Source: AC-51 sp963749895 (GTDB lineage: Bacteria; Actinomycetota; UBA4738; HRBIN12). From it: a stretch of DNA of 64,000 nucleotides. Below, piece after piece: positions 9,343-17,880 of the stretch (positions are counted from its first letter, which is position 1; each line of letters starts with the position of its first letter). Under the pieces are notes generated by a model, which was given only the letters and a program-made list of their open reading frames with translations, searched no databases and was not told the DNA's origin. Location: NCBI GenBank assembly GCA_963749895.1, contig CAVVOG010000001.1:682001-746000 (forward strand), written 5' to 3'. The translations under genes and the position numbers were made by a program.

Positions 9343-10204
9343 ATGCTCCGGATCGTCCGGGTGCTGGCGCCGAACCCCAGCGTCTACACGCTGGAGGGGA
9401 CGAACACGTGGGTCGTGGGCGCAGCACCGGCGTGGGTGATCGACCCCGGTCCCCCCGACGCCGATCACGCGCGCGAGGTGTCGGACGGCCGCCGGCGCCG
9501 TGGCGGGGGTGCTCCTGACGCACGCCCACGAGGACCACGCGGAGGGGGCCGCCGCGTTCGCCGCCTCGGTCGGAGCGCCGCTGTACGCCTGGCGTCTCGA
9601 CGGAGCGCGGCCGATCCGCGACGGCGACGTGTTCGCGAACGGGAGCACCGCGCTACACGCGCTGCACGCGCCCGGGCATTCGGCCGATCACGTGGTCTTC
9701 CACCTCGAGAGCGAGCGCGGGCTGTTCACGGGTGATGCGGTCCTGGGCAGGGGGACGAGCTTCATCGACCCGCCCGACGGCGACCTCGCGAAGTACCTCG
9801 CCTCGCTCGAGCGGATGCTCGCCCTGTCTCCACGGACGATCTACCCGGGTCACGGACCCGTCGTGCTCGACGGCGAGGCGAAGCTCCGTGAGTACCTCGC
9901 CCATCGCGCCGAGCGTGAGCAGCAGGTCCTGGCCGCGCTCGCCGATGCTCCCCGGACGGTCGACGAGCTGGTCGGGTCGATCTACGTGGGCTACCCGGTG
10001 GAGGTCCACCCGCTCGCCGCTCGTTCGGTGACCGCGCATCTGCGGAAGCTCCGCGGCGAGGGCCGGGTGCGCTCCGATGGCCGGGGGAAGACGCAGACCT
10101 GGGCTCTGGCGCCGCCGACGGCGTGTCGGCGGTGCGGGAAGCCCGTCAAGGGCGCCGGGACGTACTGCGCCTCGTGCAGCCTCGCGCTGCTCCAAGGCGC
10201 CTGA
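9343..10204 (+). CDS. MBL-fold hydrolase, LACTB2-like, with C-terminal zinc ribbon (frameshifted)
   Basis: A metallo-beta-lactamase fold hydrolase of about 286 residues. The N-terminus is typical of the group (NPSVYTLEGTNTWVV, then a DPGPPDADH turn). The metal-binding motif THAHEDHAEG comes next, followed by APGHSADHV, FTGDAVLG and YPGHGPVV, and then a winged-helix tail (RTVDELVGSIYVGY...VTAHLRKLRGEGRV). After the usual LACTB2 end it adds CRRC and CASC, a likely zinc ribbon. The frame changes at about 9487, where one surplus G separates VSD from AAGAVAGVLLTHAH; 862 nt is one more than a multiple of three. LACTB2 is a single-strand-specific endoribonuclease, but prokaryotic members are mostly uncharacterised. 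Confidence 0.87.
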
Positions 10205-10786
10205 TCATCGCCGGGGAAGCCCTCGGAGCGGAGCGCGGACGACGTAGCGCCCGCGCCCCGTCCGCGCGATCAGGCCCGCCGTGGTCAGGGTCCGTACCGC
10301 ACGGCTGGCGGACTCACGGGTGGTGCCGGCGAGGGCGGCCAGGTCCTCGTGTCGGAGCAGGAGGGGGATCGCCGTCCCACCGGGCACCGGACGTCCGAAT
10401 CGCTCGGCGAGGTCCAGGAAACGCCGTTCGATCCGACCCGGCACGTCGAGCCACGCGAGGTCCATGGCCACGGCCGTCATCCGCATCGTGCGCTGGGCCA
10501 GAGCCTCGTGGTCGGCGTCGGGGCGGGTGGCCACGAGCCGACTGGGCCGGAGCGCTCTCCAGGTCCACGGAGCGACGCCGCCGGGGACCTCCCCGACGAG
10601 GTCGTCGGGGCCCATCACGTCGACCCACAGCTCGCGGCCGTGCGCGTTGACGACCGTGGCACACAGCAGCCCGCTCTGGACGCGCCACAGCCCCGTGCCC
10701 GGCTCACCTTGGCGCACCGGGGACTGACCGGTCCGCACGATCACGAGGGGGAGCGGTTCGACGACGCCCATCGGGCGCAGATCCAT
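10205..10786 (-). CDS. Crp/Fnr-family transcriptional regulator
   Basis: A 193-residue regulator. The first two thirds form a cNMP-binding-like beta roll (VRQGEPGTGLWRVQSGLL), although the sequence lacks the RxA phosphate-binding signature that would support cAMP binding. The C-terminus is a Crp-type helix-turn-helix (HEDLAALAGTTRESASRAVRTLTTAGLIARTGRGRYVV). The start could be ATG 10786, with GGGGTGG a few bases upstream, or the internal ATG 10771. It is divergent from a second cNMP-domain gene and abuts the MBL gene stop with no gap. Its targets are unknown; the shared intergenic region makes autoregulation and control of its neighbour plausible. Confidence 0.85.
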   Translation of the reverse strand: MDLRPMGVVEPLPLVIVRTGQSPVRQGEPGTGLWRVQSGLLCATVVNAHGRELWVDVMGPDDLVGEVPGGVAPWTWRALRPSRLVATRPDADHEALAQRTMRMTAVAMDLAWLDVPGRIERRFLDLAERFGRPVPGGTAIPLLLRHEDLAALAGTTRESASRAVRTLTTAGLIARTGRGRYVVRAPLRGLPRR

Positions 10787-10860
10787 CGGCACCACCCCAG
10801 GGCGACGGACGATAGCGGCGGGCACCGACATGACCGTTCCCACGGAACGGCTCCAGGAGA

Positions 10861-10866
10861 TAGGCT
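10861..10866 (+). promoter_or_regulatory. -10 hexamer TAGGCT upstream of cNMP-domain gene
   Basis: TAGGCT precedes the GTG 10898 by 31 bases. Unlike most promoters here it leaves a true leader carrying AGGAGG at 10883-10888, nine bases before the GTG. Confidence 0.5.
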
Positions 10867-10897
10867 GTGCCGGCACGCGACCAGGAGGGAAACGACC

Positions 10898-11320
10898 GTG
10901 GCGAAGCCGAAGCTCGAGGACGTGCTGGGCCTCGTCCCGATGTTCCGGGGCCTCTCGAAGCGCCAACTGAAGAGCCTGGCCGGCCTCTGTGAGGTCGGCG
11001 ACTACATGGCCGAGCACTCGATCGTTCGTCAGGGAGAGCCCGGCGACGCCTTCTACGTCGTGCTCACGGGCCAAGCGAAGGTCACGGCCGGCCGGAAGTT
11101 CCTGGGTCGGGTGCTCCCCGGGGACCACTTCGGGGAGATCGCGGTGCTCGACGGCGGGCCCCGCTCGGCGACGGTCACGAGCGAGACCCCGATGACGCTG
11201 CTGATCCTGCGCCGCCGGGACTTCCTGAAGGCGCTGCGGGACGACCCGGAGCTGTCGGCGCACATGATGTCGGAGCTGGCAGGCATGTTCCGGCGCATCA
11301 GCGACTCGCAGACGCAGTAG
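10898..11320 (+). CDS. Cyclic-nucleotide-binding domain protein (single domain)
   Basis: A 140-residue protein consisting almost only of a cNMP-binding beta roll: MFRGLSKRQLKSLAGLCEV, VRQGEPGDAFYVVLTGQAKV, then FGEIAVLDGGPRSATVTSETPMTLLIL. The phosphate-binding cassette FGEIAxLxxxPRSATV is well preserved, including the Arg-Ser-Ala, so this one may bind a cyclic nucleotide. There is no helix-turn-helix or catalytic domain. It starts at GTG 10898 with AGGAGG nine bases upstream, one of the few strong Shine-Dalgarno sites in the region. It lies opposite the Crp-like regulator and might be a buffer or partner subunit; that is inference only. Confidence 0.85.
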   Translation: MAKPKLEDVLGLVPMFRGLSKRQLKSLAGLCEVGDYMAEHSIVRQGEPGDAFYVVLTGQAKVTAGRKFLGRVLPGDHFGEIAVLDGGPRSATVTSETPMTLLILRRRDFLKALRDDPELSAHMMSELAGMFRRISDSQTQ

Positions 11321-11342
11321 GTCGGGGGCCCCGCCCCGCGGG

Positions 11343-11348
11343 TACGCT
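11343..11348 (+). promoter_or_regulatory. -10 hexamer TACGCT, leaderless
   Basis: TACGCT sits eight bases before ATG 11357 of the small conserved gene, with no Shine-Dalgarno between. Confidence 0.5.
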
Positions 11349-11356
11349 TCGGTGCG

Positions 11357-11728
11357 ATGGACGTCGAGTTCACGCGCCCGGACGACGAGCAGAAGCAGGT
11401 CGTGGCGATCGCGCGGTGGGACGGCCGCGAGGTGACCGTCTCCTCGGACGACGAGGAGCTCACCCGGACCCTCACGAAGGCGTTCCGCCTGATGCCGGTC
11501 GTCGTCGACGACGGCGCGTACCGTCGGCTCGGGACCCACGGTAGCGTCGTGGTCCCGCCGGGCGATCTGGAGTGGTTCCGCGCCGCTGCACAGACCCGTG
11601 TGGTCGCCGAGACGGGGCTCCAGGCGCGGTTCGTGCCGGGCGCCGTGGACGGTGGCTACGACCCGGCGGCCGGATACCGGCCGTTCGACGAACAGCTCGA
11701 ACGGCTCGACGCGCGCTCGCGGGACTGA
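11357..11728 (+). CDS. Hypothetical protein, 123 residues
   Basis: I do not recognise a family. The 123-residue acidic, soluble protein begins MDVEFTRPDDEQKQVVAIARWDG and has alternating charged and hydrophobic strands, no signal peptide and no membrane segment. The sequence VSSDDEELTRTLTKAFR looks helical; a PPGDLEWFRAAAQ segment follows. Support for its reality comes from the correctly spaced TACGCT hexamer, third-position GC preference and the tight fit between neighbours: its TGA is followed directly by the adnB stop codon on the other strand. Function unknown. Confidence 0.7.
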   Translation: MDVEFTRPDDEQKQVVAIARWDGREVTVSSDDEELTRTLTKAFRLMPVVVDDGAYRRLGTHGSVVVPPGDLEWFRAAAQTRVVAETGLQARFVPGAVDGGYDPAAGYRPFDEQLERLDARSRD

Positions 11729-14700
11729 TCAGCGCCCGTTCGCGGCGAGCCAGTCCTTCCCGGCGTCGCAGAACGCGCGGAAGTCGCAGAACCCGCACCA
11801 CGACCCCGGCGTCGGGTCGAACGTCCCCTCGGCGATCGCCGACAAGGACGCTCCGATCCGGGCGCGGACCTCGTCGGGGTCGCCCATCGGCCGCGTCGTG
11901 GTGTCGCCGCGGCCGAGGTACGCGTAGGTGAGGGTGACGTCGTCGGGGCTCTTGCCCCACACCTCGACGCACGCGAGCCCGTACAGGTCCAGCTGGAGCG
12001 GGTCGGCCTCGGACGAGCCGGTCTTCCAATCGACGACCTCCCACGGGCCGTCGGGCTCGCCGAAGATCGCGTCGATCCGTCCCCCTACCGCGAAGCCTCC
12101 GATCCGCAGCAGGAACGCCCGCTCGGCGAACAGCGGCGTCCGGTCGGCGTACGGCGACGCGAGGAAGGCCTGGCGGAGCCGCTCCACGCGACCTGGGTCG
12201 CCGGCGAGTTCCTCATGCGTCAGGTCGACGGCGTCGTCGGCCTCGAGGAGCTGACCCTGCCCGCTGGCGCGTCGCTCGATCCAGCGGTGGATCTCGGTCC
12301 CGACCCGTGCGGCCGGTCCGCTGAACCGAGGGAGCGGCCGGACGCTGGTCCAGTAGAAGCGCTTCGGGCAGCGCGCGTGATCGACGAGGGCGCTCGCCGA
12401 CAGCGTCGCGGGCACCCGGATACCCGGTCCCTGGGCGTCGAGCCCCTCGCGCTCGAGCAGGTGCGCAGCCTGGCGGCGGCGGTCGGTGGCGAGCGCGTCG
12501 AAGGCGGTCCGTGCCTCGGGGTCGAGCACGTCGATCAGCGAGGGCTGGACGGGACCTTCGAGGGCGGCGGCGCGCCACCCGGACGGGAACAGCGGGTCGT
12601 CGGCCGTCGGCAGCGCGGGGCCGGGCCAGTCGCGGACGAACCGCTCGCGCAGACCGAGCATCGGATTCAGATCCCCCGCCTCAGCGGGTCCGCGTTCGAC
12701 CGTCGCGAGGCCCGAGGTCTCGCCCCAGTCGAGCAGCTCGTCGAGGAACGCGCTCGGCTTCTTCGGCCGCTGGTTGTCCCCGTACCAGAAGGCGCCGCTC
12801 ACCCACAGGCTCCGTCGGGCGCGGGTGAGCGCCACGTAGGCCGTGCGGCGTTCCTCGATGATCTCCTGGGCCCGAAGCTGATCGCGGAAGCGGCTGAGGT
12901 TGCCGTCGTAGCGCGGCAGGATCTCGGCGTCGCCGCGCAGCTCGAAATCGAGCGACTTGCCGCGCTCGGCCGGGTTCTGCGGGATCTCGGGGTTCGGCAG
13001 GGTGCCGTGGGCGAACCCCGGGACGAAGACGTGATCGAACTCGAGCCCCTTCGCGACGTGGATCGTCATCACCTTGACCGAGTCGGCGTCGGAGGGTTGG
13101 ACCGGCGCCCACTCCTGCTTGTCGAGCTGCTCGACCGCGTCGACGTAATCGAGGAACGCCCGCAACGTGAGCTCACCCTCGACCGGAGCGAACCCGTGGA
13201 CCTCGTCGAGGAACGCGGCGAGGTTCCGGCGCGCAGCCGCTCCGTGCTCCCGGTCGACCTCGGCGTCGAGCTCCTCGACGATCCCGATCCGCCGGATCAC
13301 CTCGGACAGGAACTCGCCGACCGGCAGCCGCGCCTGCGTCCGCAGCTCCGCCAGCTCGTCGCGGAACGCGAGCAGCCGGGCCCGCCCCTCCTCGGAGAGG
13401 CCCTCCACCTCGTCGAGGCGCTCCAGGGCCTCGGCCAGCAGGAACGGGTCGGCCTCGATGTCGTCCTCGGACAGCTCGAACTCTTCGCGCAGGCGCTTGG
13501 TTCGGACCGAGGCGAGCCGCGCGACGAGCGCGAGGTCCTTGTGGCCCACCCGGTACCGCGGGCCCATCAAGATCCGGGCGAGCGCCACGCTCGCCGTCGG
13601 GTCCTGGACCGCGCGCGCGTAGGCCAGCACCTCGACGACCTCCGGCTGTTGCAGGAGGCCGGCGAGCCCCAGGATCTCGACCGGAACGCCGCGCTCATCG
13701 AAGGCGCGACGCAGCAGTCCGAACAACCGTGACGTTCGGCACAGGACGGCCATCTCCGACCACGGGGCGCCCGCGTCGTGCAGCGCGACCGCGCGTTCGG
13801 CGATCGCCGTGGCCTCGGACCATTCGTCCATGAGCCGTGCGATGTGCACCTCGCCCTCGCCGTTCGGCGGGTGCGGCCGAAGGAGCTTGTCGGGGTCGGG
13901 CCGCTGATCCTCGGGGACCTGGCCGATGATCGTGTCGGCGGCCGCGAGGATCCGGGCCCCGGACCGGAAGTTCGTGTACAGGGGCAGCCTCACCGCCGGT
14001 TCGCCGTCCGTCCGCGGGAACGACCCGGGGAACCGGAAGAGGTTGTAGAGCGAGGCGCCGCGCCAGGCGTAGATGTTCTGGTCGGGGTCCCCGACGGCGG
14101 TGACCGGGTGGCCGTCGCCGAACAGCAGCTGCATCAGCTCCGCTTGCGCGACGTTCGTGTCCTGATACTCGTCCAGCAGCACGGCCTGGGAGCGCCCCCG
14201 GTGGTCGGCGACGATCTCGGGGTGGCGGCCGACCACGTCGATCGCCCGGTCGATCTGGTCGCCGTAGTCGATCACGCCGAGCTCGCGCTTCAGCTCGCGG
14301 TACGCGGCGGCCGCGCGGGTGAGCTCGATCCGCTCCTGCGCGGCTTGGTACGACCGTTCCGAGCGGTGGCCCTTGAGCAGCTCGAGCCGGGCGTCGAGCC
14401 AGGCCAGGCACTCGGTCGGGGACACGCGGTGGTTCTGGAGCTGGTCGTCGAGTTCGAGGATCTTCGCCACGAGGGACGGCTGATAGGTGGCCGACGCGGC
14501 GTCGAACGTCATCGTGTCGAGCACCCGGCCGCACAGCTCCTGGCGCTGCGCCTGCGACAGCACGCGAGCGCCGGGCTCGTAGCCGGCGAGCACCCCGTAG
14601 CGGTCCAGCAGCCCGGCCGCGAACCCGTGGTAGTTCGCGATCTCGGGCTCCTCCCCCTCGGGCAGGTCAAGGGTGGACAGCGCCCGGCGCACCCGGACGC

Positions 14701-14962
14701 GGAGGTTCTCGGTCGCCTTGTTCGTGAAGGTCAGGCACAGCACGTTGCCCGGCATCACCCCCGGGGCGTCGATGCGTCCGAGCGCGGCCAGCGCCAGGTA
14801 CACGACCCGCGCGGCCATCACCGAGGTCTTCCCCGAGCCGGCGCCCGCCACGAGCACGTTCGGCTCGAGGGGCCACGCGATCGCGGTCCATTGCTCCTCG
14901 GTCGGGGTCGCGCCGAGCGCCTCGACGATCTGGGGCGGCACGGTCGTGGGCAGCGCGGTCAT
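11729..14962 (-). CDS. adnB: AdnB-like UvrD-family helicase with PD-(D/E)XK nuclease
   Basis: A 1077-residue helicase-nuclease, one half of the actinobacterial AdnAB complex that resects DNA double-strand breaks. Motor motifs: Walker A AGAGSGKT (residues 39-46), LCLTFTNKATENL, motif II LLDEYQDTN, VGDPDQNIYAWRGA, and motif VI VALTRARRSLWV. The C-terminal RecB-like nuclease has VGGRIDAIF, VVDWKTGSS and QLDLYGL. Four cysteines (ARCPKRFYW, then CGFCDFRAFC) match a 4Fe-4S-stapled nuclease. The start is ATG 14962; its ATGA overlaps the adnA stop by four bases. The open frame runs far upstream inside adnA, but that extension is an out-of-frame shadow. Confidence 0.92.
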   Translation of the reverse strand: MTALPTTVPPQIVEALGATPTEEQWTAIAWPLEPNVLVAGAGSGKTSVMAARVVYLALAALGRIDAPGVMPGNVLCLTFTNKATENLRVRVRRALSTLDLPEGEEPEIANYHGFAAGLLDRYGVLAGYEPGARVLSQAQRQELCGRVLDTMTFDAASATYQPSLVAKILELDDQLQNHRVSPTECLAWLDARLELLKGHRSERSYQAAQERIELTRAAAAYRELKRELGVIDYGDQIDRAIDVVGRHPEIVADHRGRSQAVLLDEYQDTNVAQAELMQLLFGDGHPVTAVGDPDQNIYAWRGASLYNLFRFPGSFPRTDGEPAVRLPLYTNFRSGARILAAADTIIGQVPEDQRPDPDKLLRPHPPNGEGEVHIARLMDEWSEATAIAERAVALHDAGAPWSEMAVLCRTSRLFGLLRRAFDERGVPVEILGLAGLLQQPEVVEVLAYARAVQDPTASVALARILMGPRYRVGHKDLALVARLASVRTKRLREEFELSEDDIEADPFLLAEALERLDEVEGLSEEGRARLLAFRDELAELRTQARLPVGEFLSEVIRRIGIVEELDAEVDREHGAAARRNLAAFLDEVHGFAPVEGELTLRAFLDYVDAVEQLDKQEWAPVQPSDADSVKVMTIHVAKGLEFDHVFVPGFAHGTLPNPEIPQNPAERGKSLDFELRGDAEILPRYDGNLSRFRDQLRAQEIIEERRTAYVALTRARRSLWVSGAFWYGDNQRPKKPSAFLDELLDWGETSGLATVERGPAEAGDLNPMLGLRERFVRDWPGPALPTADDPLFPSGWRAAALEGPVQPSLIDVLDPEARTAFDALATDRRRQAAHLLEREGLDAQGPGIRVPATLSASALVDHARCPKRFYWTSVRPLPRFSGPAARVGTEIHRWIERRASGQGQLLEADDAVDLTHEELAGDPGRVERLRQAFLASPYADRTPLFAERAFLLRIGGFAVGGRIDAIFGEPDGPWEVVDWKTGSSEADPLQLDLYGLACVEVWGKSPDDVTLTYAYLGRGDTTTRPMGDPDEVRARIGASLSAIAEGTFDPTPGSWCGFCDFRAFCDAGKDWLAANGR

Positions 14963-17850
14963 CGCACGGTCTCCGGGTCGAACAAGGGCTGTCCCTCGGG
15001 CCACAGCGGGCAGAGCGAGCGGAACTCGCACCAGTGGCAGTTCGCCACCGGGTTGGGTCGGTAGACCTCCGAGGCGATCAGGGCCTTCTTCTTGGCGATC
15101 AGCTGGGCGAGCGCGACGCGGACGTTCTCCTGGTACGGCTCGGCGTTGCGCTCCGAGATCAGCCACGTCTTCGAGACGATCTCGCCCGTCCTCCAGTGAC
15201 CCTTCACGTAGGCGAGCTCCACGGCGCGGACCGGCCGGAACTCGGCGAGGTCGTCGCTCTCCTGGACCGCCAGGTAGTAGATCCCGAGCTGGAGGCTCTC
15301 CTCGGCCTTGGGGCCGTTGTCGGGATTGCCGGTCTTGAAGTCGGTGATGCGCGTCCCGCCGCTGGCCAGGGTCCCGATCCGGTCGATCACGCCGACGATC
15401 CGGGCGCCCTCGAACTCGAACTCGAAGAAGCGCTCGTTCGCCAGGGACTCGCCCTCGCCGAAGCTCCACCACCAGTTCGGGATCATCTTCTCCTCGACCA
15501 GGCGCCGGTACGCGTGGGCGACCGCTTTCGAGGGGAACTCCTGTTCGCGCCATCGCGCGTCGACCTCGGAGAGGATCTCGTCCTTCGTCTTGCCGACCCG
15601 GCCGGTCTCGACGTCCTCGATGATCCCGTGGACCAGCTTGCCGACCCACGCCTGGTAGCCGGCGGCGCTCCCGAGCCCGAGCTCGTCTCCGAGGACGTGC
15701 TCCAGCTCGCAGTTCTCCAGCGTGGACAGCCGCGAGTACGACAGGCGCAGGGTCTCGTGCAGGGGCCGGCCGGTGTCCGTCCAGTCGCGCGTGAACCACC
15801 AGCGCGTCGGGTCGACGCCCAGGGCGTGGAGCCCGTCGAGCGCGGCCAACCGGCGCCATGCCTCGACGCCGGGATCGGCCAGCTCGCGTCGCCACCGCGT
15901 CGCGGCCTCCCGCACGCTGACCGGGTCGTCGGCCCCCGCACCGGGCACGGCCGTCCACGCGACGCCGTCGAGTTCGTCGACGAACCGCGACCGGACGGCG
16001 AGCTCGTCGGCGTCGGGGTGCGTGTCCGCGGCGACCAGCAGGACCCGCCGGCGGGCGCGCCCGAGGACGAGCCGGAAGAGACGGCGCTCGTCCTGGAGCC
16101 GCTCGCGGAGGTGCTCCGAGCGGCTTCGGGCGCGGCTGAGCACGGCGAGGTCGAACATCGGCTCGGGACGGCTGAGGGACGGGAAGCTGCCCTCGGTCGC
16201 GCCGGCGATGATCACGGTGTCGAACTCGAGGCCGGCGGCGCCATGGGCGGTCAGCACCTGCACGGCGTCGGCGCCGCCGGCCTCGCGCGCCGCCCACCCC
16301 GGGCCGTGCTCGCCGGCGTCGAGCGCCTCGAGGAACGCCTGGACGCCGGCGTCGCCCTGCTCGCTGGCGTCGGAGATCACGTTCGCGAAGGTCACGACGA
16401 CGTCGAGCGCCGGCCCCCCCTCGGCGACCAGCCGCGCCGAGCACGGGAGCTCCTCCCACAGGACCTTGAACGCGTCCTGCACCGACATCCCCGCGAACAA
16501 CGACGCCTTGCTGAGCGTCGCCCTGGCGGCTTCGACGGCCGCGGCCTCCTCGGGCGTGAGCCCGTCGGTTCGGTCCAGGGCGTTCCCGGCGGCGCGCGGC
16601 CCCGACCCGGTCGTCTTCGCCAGCCTGATCAGGCCGCGCGCCGCCGCCGGTGACAGCCCGACGACGTCGGAGGTCAGCAGCGGCTCGATCAGCTCGTCGC
16701 GGGCGGGCGCGTCGGCGACGAGCCACCGGAGCGCGAGCACGTACGGGATCGTCGCGGGTTGCGACACGAGCGAGAGCCCGCGTTCGGGCACCGCCCGTGG
16801 GATCTGCGCGTCGTCGAGGGCCCGCAGCAGCCCGGCGACGTGCGGGCCTTGACGGCGGACGACGACCGCGATCGAGGACCAGGGGAGATCCTCGTCCACG
16901 TGGAGCCGGCGGAGCTCGCGGGCGATCGTGATGTGCTCCTCGGAGGTGTGGGGGGAGACCCATGCCTCCACGACGGGGGCGATCGCCGGCCGATGGGCCG
17001 TGGTCAGGGTGACCTCCGCCGCACCGGGGAAGGCCTCGGTCGCGAACCGTTCGAGCGGCACCCTGGTGGTGCCCTGGAACGAGAACACGTGGGCCTCGGG
17101 GTTCGCCGCGACGACGACGTCGTCGGCGCCGAGACCCCGCAGGAGCGACTCGGCGGCCAGCGTCGTGTCCTGGTAGTCGTCGACGAGCACGTGGTCGACG
17201 ACCGGGGTCGGGTCGGCGGCCAGCGCCGCCGCGGCGCGCTGGATCAGCGCCGCGAAGTCGACCGCGTTCAGGTCGTCGAGGACCTCCTGGTACTCGCGTA
17301 GGAACCGTGCGAGCTCCTGCCAGCCGGTGAGCCCCCGCCCCCCGGCCGCCTCCTCGATCTGCTCGGGCGTGCGCAGCTCCTCCTGGGCGCGTAGCAGGAA
17401 CCCCCGGACCTCGTCGGCGAAGCCCCGCAGCTGCAGCAGGTGCCCGTAGGCGGGCCACGCGGCCGGGTCCTGCTCGTCGAGCAGCTCGCGCACCTTCGCG
17501 AACTGCTCGGCCGCCGAGAGCACCTCGGGCGGCTCCGCGTACCCGAGCGCGGACGCGCGCTGCTTCAGCACGCGGTGCGCGAGGCCGTGGACCGTGAGCA
17601 CCTGCAGGCCCGGCAGCGACGTGGGCAGGCGCTCCAGCAGGAACGTCCGCGCGTCGTCGCGCGCCCGGATCGTGCCGACGACGAGGACGGTGCGCTCGGG
17701 ATCGGCGCCACCGTCGAGCAGGCGGGCGAACCGCTCGCGGAGCACGGCGGTCTTGCCGGTCCCGGCAGGGCCGGTCACCAGCAGGGGTCCAGCCGGATGG
17801 TCGAGGACCTGACGCTGCGCGTCGTCGGGGGAGAAGGGCGGGGCCGCCAC
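14959..17850 (-). CDS. adnA: AdnA-like UvrD-family helicase with PD-(D/E)XK nuclease
   Basis: A 963-residue partner of AdnB. Walker A is GPAGTGKT near residue 27. Motif II reads VLVDDYQDT: DD in place of the usual DE, which would impair ATP hydrolysis and fits the known subordinate role of the AdnA motor. The nuclease domain is complete (GVIDRIG, ITDFKTG, QLGIYYL) with iron-sulfur cysteines at LENCELEHV and ANCHWCEFRSLC. The start was set at GTG 17850, seven bases after a TAGCAT hexamer; a longer frame from 17880 would include the promoter. The stop overlaps adnB, so both subunits are made from one mRNA. Confidence 0.9.
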   Translation of the reverse strand: MAAPPFSPDDAQRQVLDHPAGPLLVTGPAGTGKTAVLRERFARLLDGGADPERTVLVVGTIRARDDARTFLLERLPTSLPGLQVLTVHGLAHRVLKQRASALGYAEPPEVLSAAEQFAKVRELLDEQDPAAWPAYGHLLQLRGFADEVRGFLLRAQEELRTPEQIEEAAGGRGLTGWQELARFLREYQEVLDDLNAVDFAALIQRAAAALAADPTPVVDHVLVDDYQDTTLAAESLLRGLGADDVVVAANPEAHVFSFQGTTRVPLERFATEAFPGAAEVTLTTAHRPAIAPVVEAWVSPHTSEEHITIARELRRLHVDEDLPWSSIAVVVRRQGPHVAGLLRALDDAQIPRAVPERGLSLVSQPATIPYVLALRWLVADAPARDELIEPLLTSDVVGLSPAAARGLIRLAKTTGSGPRAAGNALDRTDGLTPEEAAAVEAARATLSKASLFAGMSVQDAFKVLWEELPCSARLVAEGGPALDVVVTFANVISDASEQGDAGVQAFLEALDAGEHGPGWAAREAGGADAVQVLTAHGAAGLEFDTVIIAGATEGSFPSLSRPEPMFDLAVLSRARSRSEHLRERLQDERRLFRLVLGRARRRVLLVAADTHPDADELAVRSRFVDELDGVAWTAVPGAGADDPVSVREAATRWRRELADPGVEAWRRLAALDGLHALGVDPTRWWFTRDWTDTGRPLHETLRLSYSRLSTLENCELEHVLGDELGLGSAAGYQAWVGKLVHGIIEDVETGRVGKTKDEILSEVDARWREQEFPSKAVAHAYRRLVEEKMIPNWWWSFGEGESLANERFFEFEFEGARIVGVIDRIGTLASGGTRITDFKTGNPDNGPKAEESLQLGIYYLAVQESDDLAEFRPVRAVELAYVKGHWRTGEIVSKTWLISERNAEPYQENVRVALAQLIAKKKALIASEVYRPNPVANCHWCEFRSLCPLWPEGQPLFDPETVR

Positions 17851-17857
17851 GAACCGG

Positions 17858-17863
17858 ATGCTA
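17858..17863 (-). promoter_or_regulatory. -10 hexamer TAGCAT for adnA-adnB
   Basis: TAGCAT lies seven bases before GTG 17850, predicting a leaderless adnAB mRNA. It also rules out the longer upstream start. Confidence 0.55.
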
Positions 17864-17880
17864 CCGGGCGGCAACGACAC

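Noticed and set aside
14963..17458. Upstream extension of the adnB frame inside adnA
   Set aside because: The added sequence is Arg/Pro/Gly-rich and out of frame with the real adnA domains; adnB starts at ATG 14962 with a four-base overlap.
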